Source of the DNA: Bacteroides faecium
Lineage (GTDB): Bacteria; Bacteroidota; Bacteroidia; Bacteroidales; Bacteroidaceae
NCBI RefSeq assembly: GCF_012113595.1
Contig: NZ_CP050831.1
Span: 6,200,001 to 6,264,000 of the forward strand
DNA: 64,000 bases
Direction of reading: 5' to 3'
Below, piece after piece: positions 46,101 to 53,693 of the stretch. The translations under genes were made by a program, and so were the position numbers. The notes beneath the pieces were generated by a model, which was not told the origin of the DNA, did no database searches, and was given only the letters and a program-made list of their open reading frames with translations. Every line of letters begins with the position of its first letter. The first letter of the stretch is position 1.

Positions 46101-46300
46101 ACGGAAAGGGTAAAGTTACCGTCAAAGTCGGTAATTGTTCCGTTGGTTGTAGCTGTAGTTTCAATAACAGAGGCCCCGATAATCGGCTGTCCGTCCGTTT
46201 TGGAAGTAACGTTTCCCTTCACCGTTATGCTTTGCCCCCAAAGGGCTGACATGAAAGCAAACAGGAAACAAACGCTGCAAAGAAGTTTTTTGTTCTTCAT
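43190..46300 (-). CDS. SusC-like TonB-dependent outer-membrane transporter (fructan)
   Basis: About 1036 residues from MKNKKLLCSVCFLFAFMSAL (the ATG four codons upstream is possible). Order: signal peptide, carboxypeptidase-regulatory-like domain (VKGNVTSKTDGQPIIGASVI), TonB box region (DEVVVTGYTTQRK), plug (NPVKALQGRVPGM, VRIRGIGTLNNNDPLYIVDG) and a 22-strand barrel ending MNLTFGFNIGF. It imports fructan oligosaccharides with SusD. First gene of the minus-strand locus, divergent from the epimerase gene; the promoter is probably HTCS-controlled (a near -7 sequence TAATTTG lies at about 46370-46364). Confidence 0.95.
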   Translation of the reverse strand: MKNKKLLCSVCFLFAFMSALWGQSITVKGNVTSKTDGQPIIGASVIETTATTNGTITDFDGNFTLSVPAHSTLKISYIGYKPVTVKAAASIRVLLEEDTQMVDEVVVTGYTTQRKADLTGAVSVVKVDDIQKQGENNPVKALQGRVPGMNITTDGNPSGSATVRIRGIGTLNNNDPLYIVDGVPTKSGMHELNGNDIESIQVLKDAASASIYGSRAANGVIIITTKQGKKGQIKVNFDASVSASMYQTKLEMMNTEQYGRTLWQANVNSGKNPNANPIGYNYNWGYDSNGTPVLHGMSLPKFIDSENTIAVGDTDWFDEITRTGFIQQYNLSISNGTERGNYFFSLGYYKNDGLIKYTNFDRISARMNADFKVIGDLLTIGENFTLNRTTEVQAPGNLLSDAMISLPMIPVHTVDGKGWGGPNKSMPDRQNIARVLHDNKDNRYTYWRIFGNAYANLHPFKGFNIRTNFGLDYAQKYQRNFVLPYKNGVLENSTNGVTMKQEHFTKWMWNAIATYELEVGKHRGDVMGGMELNREDDIDLASYREDFAVIDPNYMYPSAGTGLAQATGGAGGFSLVSFFGKLNYSYDEKYLASFTIRRDGSSRFGKNNKYANFPSVSVGWRISQEAFMEKTRSVVDDLKIRFAWGQTGNQEIENNGRFSLYNSNYGTGEPPTYGTAYDIIGNNGGLILPSGFKRDQLANDDLKWETTTQTNVGIDFTLFNQSLYGSAEYFYKKTTDILLKPSYIAVLGEGGAHWRNAGSMENKGFEINLGYRNKTRFGLSYDISANLGSYRNKVLFVPAEVASTGDFGGDGAMNIIGHAYQMRAGYIADGIFKTQEEVDNHADQTGKGIGRIRYRDVDGNGVIDQNDRTWIGNPNPDFTYGINIYLEYKNFDFTMFWQGVQGVDVVNDVKKNTDFWSVGDMNANRGTRLLNAWSPSNPSSTIPALSVDDLNDEKRFSSYFVENGSYLKLRNLQLGYTLPAAISKKICMERLRFYFSAQNLLTIKSKNFTGLDPEDKDKGFAYPIPMNLTFGFNIGF

Positions 46301-46455
46301 AATACTGAGCATTAGTTTAATGTTATTAATTTAAAAGTACGAATTTTCTCTTTATCGATGATGCAAATTACGGTTGATTTATGTCAATCGACTGAAAGAA
46401 ATGTTTCAAAGGCTGTAATTTATGTTGCATAGAACGCTATAATCACAGAAAACGC

Positions 46456-46463
46456 TACCTTTG
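46456..46463 (+). promoter_or_regulatory. -7 element for epimerase-like gene
   Basis: TACCTTTG, giving an inferred start near 46470 and a 50-nt leader that contains the hairpin at 46490-46514. Confidence 0.55.
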
Positions 46464-46489
46464 TATGATGATAAGAACTTTTAAAATGG

Positions 46490-46514
46490 AGTTGACTACT
46501 AATTGTAGTCAACT
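46490..46514 (+). promoter_or_regulatory. Perfect 10-bp stem immediately before a start codon
   Basis: AGTTGACTAC (46490-46499) and GTAGTCAACT (46505-46514) enclose a 5-nt loop, five bases before the ATG at 46520. In the RNA it would cover the ribosome-binding region; in DNA it is a perfect dyad and could be an operator. Confidence 0.6.
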
Positions 46515-46519
46515 GAAAA

Positions 46520-47401
46520 ATGAATGATATGAAAACAATATCCAACGAACAACTTACGATTCAAGTATCTCCGCATGGAGCTGAACTTTGCAGTATCTTT
46601 GCCAATGGAAAAGAATATCTGTGGCAAGCCAATCCTGCATTTTGGAAACGCCACTCCCCTGTCCTGTTCCCTATTGTAGGAAGTGTGTGGGAGAATGAGT
46701 ATCGCAATGAAGGTATTCCTTATGTACTTACCCAGCATGGTTTTGCCCGCGACATGGAATTCACGCTTGTTTCTGAAAAAGAAAACGAAGTATGTTATCG
46801 TCTTACCAGCAATGAAGAGACGTTGCAGAAATATCCGTTTCCATTCTGTCTGGAAATAGGTTACCGTATTCATGGGAAGCAAATTGAAGTGATATGGAAA
46901 GTAAAGAATACGGGTGACAAAGAAATGTATTTTCAGATTGGTGCTCATCCTGCTTTCTATTGGCCGGACTTTGATGCCGCCACTTCGGAAAGAGGGTTCT
47001 TCGGATTTGATAAGAAAGACGACTTGAAATATATTCTTATCTCTGAAAAGGGATGTGCAGACCCTTCTACTGAATATGCGTTAGAGTTGGCGGATGGATT
47101 GTTGCCACTTGATATACATAGCTTTGATAAAGATGCTTTGATATTGGAAGGTGAACAGATTCATAAAGTCACCTTATATAATAAGGAGAAGAGAGCTTAT
47201 CTAAGCCTGCATTTTGATGCTCCGGTAGTAGGGCTTTGGTCGCCGCCCGCAAAGAATGCTCCTTTCGTATGCATCGAACCCTGGTATGGGCGTTGCGACC
47301 GTGCACACTATACAGGGGAATACAAAGATAAAGACTGGATGCAGCATTTACAGCCGGATGACGTATTCAAAGGGGGATATACGATTGAAATAAATGAGTA
47401 A
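46520..47401 (+). CDS. Aldose 1-epimerase-like protein
   Basis: A 293-residue cytoplasmic protein of the galactose-mutarotase fold (LacX-like group): QLTIQVSPHGAELCSIFANG, KRHSPVLFPIVGSVW, QIGAHPAFYWP and CIEPWYGRCD. The histidine and glutamate of the family's active site are visible (GAHPAF, CIEPW). It probably interconverts sugar anomers, here possibly fructose forms or a phosphorylated derivative. At the B. thetaiotaomicron levan locus a gene of this type sits at the same place. Divergent from susC. Confidence 0.85.
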   Translation: MNDMKTISNEQLTIQVSPHGAELCSIFANGKEYLWQANPAFWKRHSPVLFPIVGSVWENEYRNEGIPYVLTQHGFARDMEFTLVSEKENEVCYRLTSNEETLQKYPFPFCLEIGYRIHGKQIEVIWKVKNTGDKEMYFQIGAHPAFYWPDFDAATSERGFFGFDKKDDLKYILISEKGCADPSTEYALELADGLLPLDIHSFDKDALILEGEQIHKVTLYNKEKRAYLSLHFDAPVVGLWSPPAKNAPFVCIEPWYGRCDRAHYTGEYKDKDWMQHLQPDDVFKGGYTIEINE

Positions 47402-47444
47402 TTGATGAATAGCCAACAATATTCGAGCCATATCATACCTAAAA

Positions 47445-47474
47445 GTAGCTGCCGGATTCGCATCCGACAGCTAC
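47445..47474. terminator. Terminator hairpin between epimerase and GH32 genes
   Basis: GTAGCTG (47445-47451) pairs with CAGCTAC (47468-47474), with inner CGGAT/ATCCG pairing and a 4-nt loop, between convergent genes. Confidence 0.7.
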
Positions 47475-47505
47475 CCACACCTAATTCTAATCAACAAAAC
47501 CTAAC

Positions 47506-48930
47506 TTATAAACCTAATCTATACACTTTTAATGAATCAACATTGAATGCTCCCCCTTTACTGTAGAAACACATACGGTTGTATGGTTCCGTCGGAAAAA
47601 CGAGGTTAGTCATAGCTATCTTTCCCCCATTCAGAAAGACTTCTACCGAACATTTATCAACAAAAATATCCAAAGTATATTTATTCTCTTTCCTTATAGG
47701 CGCCCATGTAGCCAATGCGAAATCATTCATATAATTAATCGAAGTCGTCTTTCTACGGTCATGAGCTTCCAGTTCATGGGGTATGCTATTCTTTCCGAAA
47801 TCTACAATGCCGCTTTTCGTACGGTCCATCACCAGTTTCTTCTCCGGAAGATTGAAATAGATATCAACCTTTTCACCTTTATCATTAAAGAGGCTGAATC
47901 CCATAATCTCTGCTTTCCCGGAAGTTATATCCAATACCAGTTCATAAGAACCTTCATTATCAGCCAATAAGAAATCAATATGATAATCTTTGGTAACAGC
48001 AAAAGCAGGAATCTCCTTACTTTCTTTCCGCAACGCCTTTACTTCCGCTACCGGAGCAGCAGAAAGATAAATATCGTCATCTTGCGTGTACAGTCCCAAC
48101 TCACGTGGCAATGCATTCGCACTGCAGAATTGTTTCGCCGGAACAATATTGCAATATTGCCAATTATTCATCCAAGGGATGGCAATTGTCCGTTCTTCTG
48201 TATTTGAGAAACAAGCTGTAACATAGTGGTCTTTTCCCCAATCCAGCCATTTCGTGACATTGGGCTGATTGTCACAAATAAAATTCGTCCCGTCAAAGTC
48301 TCCTATAAAATACTGAGTTGCACTACCGCCGAAGTAACAGCCCGGATTTACGTTGACTATCAAAGCCCATTTCTTACGACCGGTATCTCCATCTACCGAT
48401 AGTTCCACCATGTCAGGATTCTCCAATAGACAAGGTTGCACTCCGTATCCTTCCCCGAAGCTGCTCATATAATCCCAGTCTTTCTTGTCTTTGGAAGCAT
48501 AGAAACTTATTTCTTTATTGTCAGACACAATCATCACCCATTTATTCTCCGATGCATACCAAAAGACTTTGGAAGCGTTGAATATCTCCAAGTCGTCGGA
48601 AAAGATGTGTTCCAACGTATCACGGGGAGTAGTTGGCACCAAATACTCCCAATGTAGAAGGTCTTTGCTGACAGAATGTCCCCAATACATATTTCCCTGC
48701 CTGGAATCATAGGGGGTGTATTGAAAATAGATATGATACTCTCCGTCTTGATAAGATAAGCCGTTAATATCGTTCATCCAGCCGTAAAGGGGAGTATGAT
48801 GGTAGACAGGACGGAACTTTTCTGCAACTGTATCTAATGTGCTGCTTGTGTGGCAACAGGTCAGTCCGCAGAAGGCTGCTAACGCAAGTAGGGCACCTTT
48901 ACATAGTTCTATCCAAGGGATTGTTTTCAT
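47506..48930 (-). CDS. GH32-family lipoprotein lacking the RDP motif and one propeller segment
   Basis: A 474-residue lipoprotein (LAAFCGLTC, then CHTSST). GH32 features include PLYGWMNDINGLSYQDGEYH with the nucleophile aspartate, LLENPDMVELS in place of ECPD (glutamate kept) and the C-terminal sandwich KCSVEVFLNGGKIAM. Compared with the GH32 at 36455, about 50 residues are missing between HIFS and DLEIF, and the stabiliser motif FRDP is replaced by FNAS. The RDP aspartate stabilises the transition state in GH32, so activity is doubtful. The reading frame is intact, so a binding or altered role is possible. The orthologue in reference B. thetaiotaomicron is described as a fructanase, which makes this change notable. 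Confidence 0.85.
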   Translation of the reverse strand: MKTIPWIELCKGALLALAAFCGLTCCHTSSTLDTVAEKFRPVYHHTPLYGWMNDINGLSYQDGEYHIYFQYTPYDSRQGNMYWGHSVSKDLLHWEYLVPTTPRDTLEHIFSDDLEIFNASKVFWYASENKWVMIVSDNKEISFYASKDKKDWDYMSSFGEGYGVQPCLLENPDMVELSVDGDTGRKKWALIVNVNPGCYFGGSATQYFIGDFDGTNFICDNQPNVTKWLDWGKDHYVTACFSNTEERTIAIPWMNNWQYCNIVPAKQFCSANALPRELGLYTQDDDIYLSAAPVAEVKALRKESKEIPAFAVTKDYHIDFLLADNEGSYELVLDITSGKAEIMGFSLFNDKGEKVDIYFNLPEKKLVMDRTKSGIVDFGKNSIPHELEAHDRRKTTSINYMNDFALATWAPIRKENKYTLDIFVDKCSVEVFLNGGKIAMTNLVFPTEPYNRMCFYSKGGAFNVDSLKVYRLGL

Positions 48931-48973
48931 GGCAACAAAGTATTCAATTTAATAACAAGACCTAATTAAAATA

Positions 48974-49012
48974 AGACGAAGGCAAAGATAGGGGGTATCT
49001 TTGCCTTCGTCT
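48974..49012. terminator. Perfect 17-bp hairpin containing two opposed TATCTTTG elements
   Basis: 48974-48990 and 48996-49012 are perfect inverted copies around GGGGG. It follows the stop of the esterase gene (minus strand) and precedes the GH32 start. Each arm contains TATCTTTG or its complement, so it could serve as terminator and as a two-way -7 element. Confidence 0.65.
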
Positions 49013-49024
49013 ATAAACTTTGTT

Positions 49025-50524
49025 TCAAAGGGTATCAAATTTGATACAACCGGCAGGCAACTTATAATAAAACCCTACACTAAAATTATACAGCGGATAT
49101 GCCTTATCATAAATGATTTGTCCCGATTCGTCTTTAGGTTCATAGTCAGGACGGAGAGTCGTCTCAAAGTCCTCACGCGGATAAACAAAAGAACCGTCTT
49201 CATTTTTTTTATCCAAGTCTATATAGGTATAAAAAGCTTTATAAGGGTCACTGTCCCGCAAATTGCCATGTCCCTGCAAATGATTCTTGCCATTCTCCTG
49301 TTGGTCAATATGCGCTCTTGTTCCGGCATACATGATGATAACCTCTCCTTCCAAAGATTGCTGACAGGTCAGTACAACTTCATCTTTCTCGATAGTTATG
49401 TTTGTTATCTTCTGACAGTTGTCCGGCCGATAGTCATTCAGATATACTTCAAAACCATAATCACGGATTTTGGGCAATGTATTCACATCAAACACCAAAG
49501 GCGGCACAGGTACATGAAACTTGATACGTATCTGATTGGGCTGGCTTGTCCGCTTTATTGCCACCGGTTGTAAAGGTTTGAATTCCTTCTTTTTGATTTG
49601 CGTCTGATAATAAACCTTACCCAACATCTCCCCGTACCAACGATAACCATTAGCATCAAGATGCCCGCCCCTATCTGTCATCGGATAAATGGGGCCCGCA
49701 CAGATAATATCCGGATTTTCGTTAGCCGCCTCAAGTTGTGCCATAGAAATGGAAAGCGTATCACGCATATATTGCGCACCGGTCTGATAGGTTATAAATA
49801 CCGGTTTCTTCTTCTGTCCGTATCGTGACAATATATCATCCTGCATGTTGTTTTTCAACTGCAACAACAAAGCTTTGTATTCTTCCCTGTCTGTTGTATT
49901 CGGCACATCGGCATGCATTCCCTTATCTTTATTCGGACTATAATTAAACTCACCCTGCATCCAAAAAATAACCGGGCAATAGAGATTGCTATTCTGGCTT
50001 CGGGCAACTTCAACACCATAATCCAATGAACGGAGAAAGTCCTTATAATAAGAACGAATTTCCGACTCTTTCGACAATTCTTCCACACTGGCACCACTGA
50101 CGCCTACCGAAGTTGCCAGGATTTTATCCATCTTCGGTCGCTTCAAACGGATATGATTGACAGCCGCCAATAACGGACATTCGGCTATCGTTCCTGCCGA
50201 ACGGCTCTTTACATCCTTCCCGGTGAGAAAACTCGAAGCGATATTGCCTGTCAGCGGATTAAACACATATTCCCGGGAATTTCCATAGTTTATCCATATC
50301 TGATTACCAATCATATAATTACCTTCCACATTCTCCGTAGAAAGTACCGGATAAGACTGATGTCCGGTAGACAAACTCTGCCCGTTCATTATAATATGAA
50401 CATATGCATCTTTCTTTTCTGCTACTCCCACAACCATCTTTTCAACAGTAGCCGCTGAAACCAAAGACGGACAGAAGCTGAAGAAGATTAAGCTTCCCCC
50501 TAAAAACAAATTTCGTATTCTCAT
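49025..50524 (-). CDS. SGNH/DUF303-type carbohydrate esterase, exported
   Basis: A 499-residue exported protein (signal LFLGGSLIFFSFCPSLVSAA). The SGNH hydrolase motifs of the sialate O-acetylesterase-like (DUF303) family are visible: HIIMNGQSLSTGHQ with the serine in GQS, FWMQGEFNY, and a late DRGGHLDANGYRWYGEML. The C-terminal part (about 330-499) is beta-rich. It probably removes acetyl groups from a plant or host glycan in the periplasm. It belongs by strand and position with the GH43 gene upstream (56-bp gap). Confidence 0.8.
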   Translation of the reverse strand: MRIRNLFLGGSLIFFSFCPSLVSAATVEKMVVGVAEKKDAYVHIIMNGQSLSTGHQSYPVLSTENVEGNYMIGNQIWINYGNSREYVFNPLTGNIASSFLTGKDVKSRSAGTIAECPLLAAVNHIRLKRPKMDKILATSVGVSGASVEELSKESEIRSYYKDFLRSLDYGVEVARSQNSNLYCPVIFWMQGEFNYSPNKDKGMHADVPNTTDREEYKALLLQLKNNMQDDILSRYGQKKKPVFITYQTGAQYMRDTLSISMAQLEAANENPDIICAGPIYPMTDRGGHLDANGYRWYGEMLGKVYYQTQIKKKEFKPLQPVAIKRTSQPNQIRIKFHVPVPPLVFDVNTLPKIRDYGFEVYLNDYRPDNCQKITNITIEKDEVVLTCQQSLEGEVIIMYAGTRAHIDQQENGKNHLQGHGNLRDSDPYKAFYTYIDLDKKNEDGSFVYPREDFETTLRPDYEPKDESGQIIYDKAYPLYNFSVGFYYKLPAGCIKFDTL

Positions 50525-50580
50525 ATTTTGCTCTATTTAATTCTCAAACAAGCTCAACTATACTTATTTCTTTCTATTTC

Positions 50581-53094
50581 TTATCGAAATTCAAACCAAT
50601 CGATGTTCAAGGCACTAAGTATATGAATTTTCATTGTATGAGTGCCGGGGGATAATTGCACATTCGAGACGGTAAAATCATTATAGGTATTCCAGTTCCC
50701 CGTAGTTGTGGATACGGCATCCAACTGCGCCCCACCATCAAAAGAAAGGGCAAACTTACCGCCACTTTCTGCTGCCGCACGAACCTTGACGCTGGAAATC
50801 TTCTCCTGAACGCTGAATGTATATTGAATCCAGTCGCCACCGGAAGTATTACTGATATGGACAACATTATTACTTGCACTGATAGCTACCCCCTGGTCAC
50901 TCCTGTAAGATTTGAAATTGCCGGACGAACCGTTCTTGAAACTATATTGTCCTTCGTCAAAATCCTCAGCCTGAATGACACCGGGCACCTGGCTGTATCC
51001 CGCACCGAACTTTATCCAGTCCATGTCAATATCCCCGCCCTTAATACGGAAGTCGATATATTGCTCGCCCGCTTCCAGTTCGACAGGATATACAAAAGTC
51101 TCACTCCATACACCGGCAAAACCGCTCAAAGCAATTTCACCCGTTTTATATACTCCATTGATGGCAATACGGAATTTACCGCCCGAACGTTTTTGGAACA
51201 TTCTGCAAGTGATGCCATAACGTCCCGCTTCCCTGACATTAATCGAATAACGCACCCATTCGCCGGACTTCATTCCTTTAAGATATGTAACCCCATTTTG
51301 TGTCTCCTGTTTCATTCCGCCTTCCGACGGATTCTTATGATACCCATAATGTTCACCGCCCGCATTATAGTCCTCTGCCTGAATCACCACAGACGGCGAC
51401 ATTTTTACTTCCACAGCCTTTCCACTGCGGGGAGTTCCCCAGTTTTGTACCATCTTTAATTTATTATTCTGGTCATATTCAATCGGGTCTACACAGACTG
51501 AACGCAAAGCTCCTTTCCCAGAATGATTAGCTGTGTGGTAGAAAGAATACCAACGCCCGTTATACTCGACAATAGAACCATGCGCTGTCTCTTCACCATG
51601 AGGATACATATATGCACCACATGGAGTATACGGGCCTAAAGGATTGTTGGACATAGAATACTGCATCCGGTTACCGCCCTGGCTGGCCGCATGATTGTCC
51701 GAATGGCTCAAATAGTACTTACCTTTATATTTATGCACCCAAGGAGCTTCATGAAAATCGGTAAAACCGGTCAGAGGAGTCATTACTCCATCCAACTTAG
51801 TCCAGTCATCCTTACGTAACTTAGCGCCCCAACAGCCTTTGCCGGCACCGCTGGTATAAATATAAGGTTGTCCGTCGTCATCGACAAATACGCAAGGGTC
51901 AATCGTAGAAGGAATACCGTCAATCACTCCTTTCACCCTGAACTTCGCGGCAGGTTCTTTGCTAGTTGCCACAAAAATACGCCATGTATTCGCGTCAATC
52001 TTATGAGGGAAATAAAAATAGTACAATTGGTCTTCCTTATTATACGCACAATCAGGAGCCCACATAAAGCCGTCAATGCCCATACCTACATGTGCCTTTA
52101 CAGTAGCCGAGTTCATTATCTCTCCATGGTCTGTCCAGTTTTTCATATCCGTAGTAGAGAAAACATGGTATCTGTCCATGCGGTCGCATCCCTGTGTCGG
52201 CTCCATGTCGTGTGAAGCATAGACATACAGTCTTCCGTCCGCCCAAACATGGGCCGAAGGGTCGGCTGTATAAAGCGTTCCCGTAAATGAATTCTGAAAC
52301 ATCTGAGAGGAGAAATCGACGAACAACGGATTATGTTCATAATAACCGTATCTGGGATATTCAAACTGAGCACCGTCCACTTTATCTCCCGTATATTCTC
52401 CGGTACGTGTAAATACGAACTTATCCAGATTAATGCTACCCGTAGTGTACCACCTCAAAACATGCTTTCCTTCACTCAACTGCACATTCGTCACCTTGAC
52501 CGAATGTGAAAAGACGCTCCAGTCATCTTCCGGCGAATCGACTATCTGACCGGCGGATTTACCGTCCACCTCAAAATAAAAACTGGTCTTTCCGCCACCC
52601 GACACACAATATGTTTCAATAGAATAAGCTCCTGTCTGAGTGACCTGCAATGTATAGCAAAGCCAGTCACCATTATTGATATTACCTATATTAATGACCG
52701 TTCCGCTCTTGCTGATGGCAACTCCCTTTTCTGTACGATAATCCTTGTAGTTTCCGGCCGTGCTGTTTTTAAAGTTGAAAGAGATGTCCTGTCCGCCGTC
52801 ATCAAAGTCCTCGGCTTCTATCGTAGCGGGTACTCCCGAAATCACAGACAAACTATTTCCTTCCGAATCTTTTTTAAACGGAACTCCCCGATAGTTGGCC
52901 AAATATTCCTCGCAGCTTATCCCATTATCATAACGGTCGTCCACATACTCATATTCATCGTCACCATCCCCATCTTTCCCAGAATCATCACTGATGACCG
53001 AACGCTCTTCCTTACAAGCAACATTCAAGACGACTAATCCGCTAAAGAAGAGCGGAAGAAAATATCTCAAAGCAAATAATAAATTGTGTCTCAT
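50581..53094 (-). CDS. GH43 glycosidase with three CBM6-like domains, lipoprotein
   Basis: About 837 residues from the ATG at 53094 (the TTG at 53112 is less likely). Lipobox LNVAC follows the signal; an acidic linker comes next. The first CBM6-like domain (VPATIEAEDFDDGGQDISFN) covers about 85-230. The GH43 five-bladed propeller covers about 275-565: YTADPSAHVWADGRLYVYAS (base), STIDPCVFVDDDGQPYIY (pKa modulator) and TDFHEAPWVHKYKGKYYLSH (acid). Two more CBM6-like domains follow (VVIQAEDYNAGGEHYGY and GVIQAEDFDEGQYSFKNGSS). The likely substrate is an arabinose- or xylose-containing glycan; it cannot be fixed from sequence. Divergent from the GH2 gene. Confidence 0.88.
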   Translation of the reverse strand: MRHNLLFALRYFLPLFFSGLVVLNVACKEERSVISDDSGKDGDGDDEYEYVDDRYDNGISCEEYLANYRGVPFKKDSEGNSLSVISGVPATIEAEDFDDGGQDISFNFKNSTAGNYKDYRTEKGVAISKSGTVINIGNINNGDWLCYTLQVTQTGAYSIETYCVSGGGKTSFYFEVDGKSAGQIVDSPEDDWSVFSHSVKVTNVQLSEGKHVLRWYTTGSINLDKFVFTRTGEYTGDKVDGAQFEYPRYGYYEHNPLFVDFSSQMFQNSFTGTLYTADPSAHVWADGRLYVYASHDMEPTQGCDRMDRYHVFSTTDMKNWTDHGEIMNSATVKAHVGMGIDGFMWAPDCAYNKEDQLYYFYFPHKIDANTWRIFVATSKEPAAKFRVKGVIDGIPSTIDPCVFVDDDGQPYIYTSGAGKGCWGAKLRKDDWTKLDGVMTPLTGFTDFHEAPWVHKYKGKYYLSHSDNHAASQGGNRMQYSMSNNPLGPYTPCGAYMYPHGEETAHGSIVEYNGRWYSFYHTANHSGKGALRSVCVDPIEYDQNNKLKMVQNWGTPRSGKAVEVKMSPSVVIQAEDYNAGGEHYGYHKNPSEGGMKQETQNGVTYLKGMKSGEWVRYSINVREAGRYGITCRMFQKRSGGKFRIAINGVYKTGEIALSGFAGVWSETFVYPVELEAGEQYIDFRIKGGDIDMDWIKFGAGYSQVPGVIQAEDFDEGQYSFKNGSSGNFKSYRSDQGVAISASNNVVHISNTSGGDWIQYTFSVQEKISSVKVRAAAESGGKFALSFDGGAQLDAVSTTTGNWNTYNDFTVSNVQLSPGTHTMKIHILSALNIDWFEFR

Positions 53095-53137
53095 AGTTTT
53101 TCTTTTTATCAAATAACATTTATCATATCTGTATTTG

Positions 53138-53145
53138 CAAAGATA
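53138..53145 (-). promoter_or_regulatory. -7 element for GH43 gene
   Basis: TATCTTTG on the minus strand, 43 nt before the ATG at 53094; no -33 element at the usual spacing, as often seen for activator-dependent loci. Confidence 0.55.
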
Positions 53146-53273
53146 AATGGAGCCGGTTTCCTACTTTATTAAAACCGGATTAACCGGAGATTAAAAAACA
53201 ATTAAATCGCTTAAAATGCTACTTTTCTTATCAATTATGTCCATTTATTGCCGGAGAGGCTAACAGGATTTCT

Positions 53274-53433
53274 TTCATTACCTAATCAGATTATCTTCAT
53301 TGCTTATTCTTTTTGCGTTACACTATAGTGTAACACAAAGATAACTATAGTCTCCCTTGCGTATAACTATAGTCATCCGCAAGGGAAACTATAGTTAAAC
53401 GAAATAAAAGTAACGAATGAAATATATCCTGAT
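53274..53433. repeat. Palindromic 22-bp-period array (element 3)
   Basis: The perfect palindrome ACTATAGT occurs at 53322, 53344, 53366 and 53388, exactly 22 bp apart. Spacers two and three are mirror images (CCCTTGCG against CGCAAGGG), so the whole array is itself palindromic. Inverted flanks of about 37-40 bp (53285-53321 and 53394-53433) match imperfectly. On the left, TTCATT recurs at 53274 and 53296, again 22 apart and in phase with the first core. Confidence 0.9.
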
Positions 53434-53693
53434 AGTTAAACGATGAAATTAAAAAGCCAGCAAAAGTTATTTCGCTCAAAGAATTAAAAATCATTCTCAG
53501 ATATAAGTTTTTTCAGACGTGCAAAGACGGCATCTAAAGCAGATTTTTCCCTTTATTTGGAAGAAAAACAGATGTTTTGTGCAATTAATTACTTTTTAAT
53601 CCCAGATTAATCCCTTTCATTCCCCCTTTTTAATGCTTTTCCCTTTACTTTGCCGCTAACTAATAATATCAGAAAAACTATTAATGTATAAAT

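Larger units (their letters stand above)
53095..53693. other. 600-bp divergent intergenic region with palindromic element 3
   Basis: Contains the GH43 -7 element (53145-53138), a CCGGTTT/AAACCGG stem (53153-53179), palindromic element 3 (53274-53433) and an AT-rich stretch before the GH2 gene, with a near match to the -7 consensus (TTACTTTG, about 53648). Confidence 0.75.
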
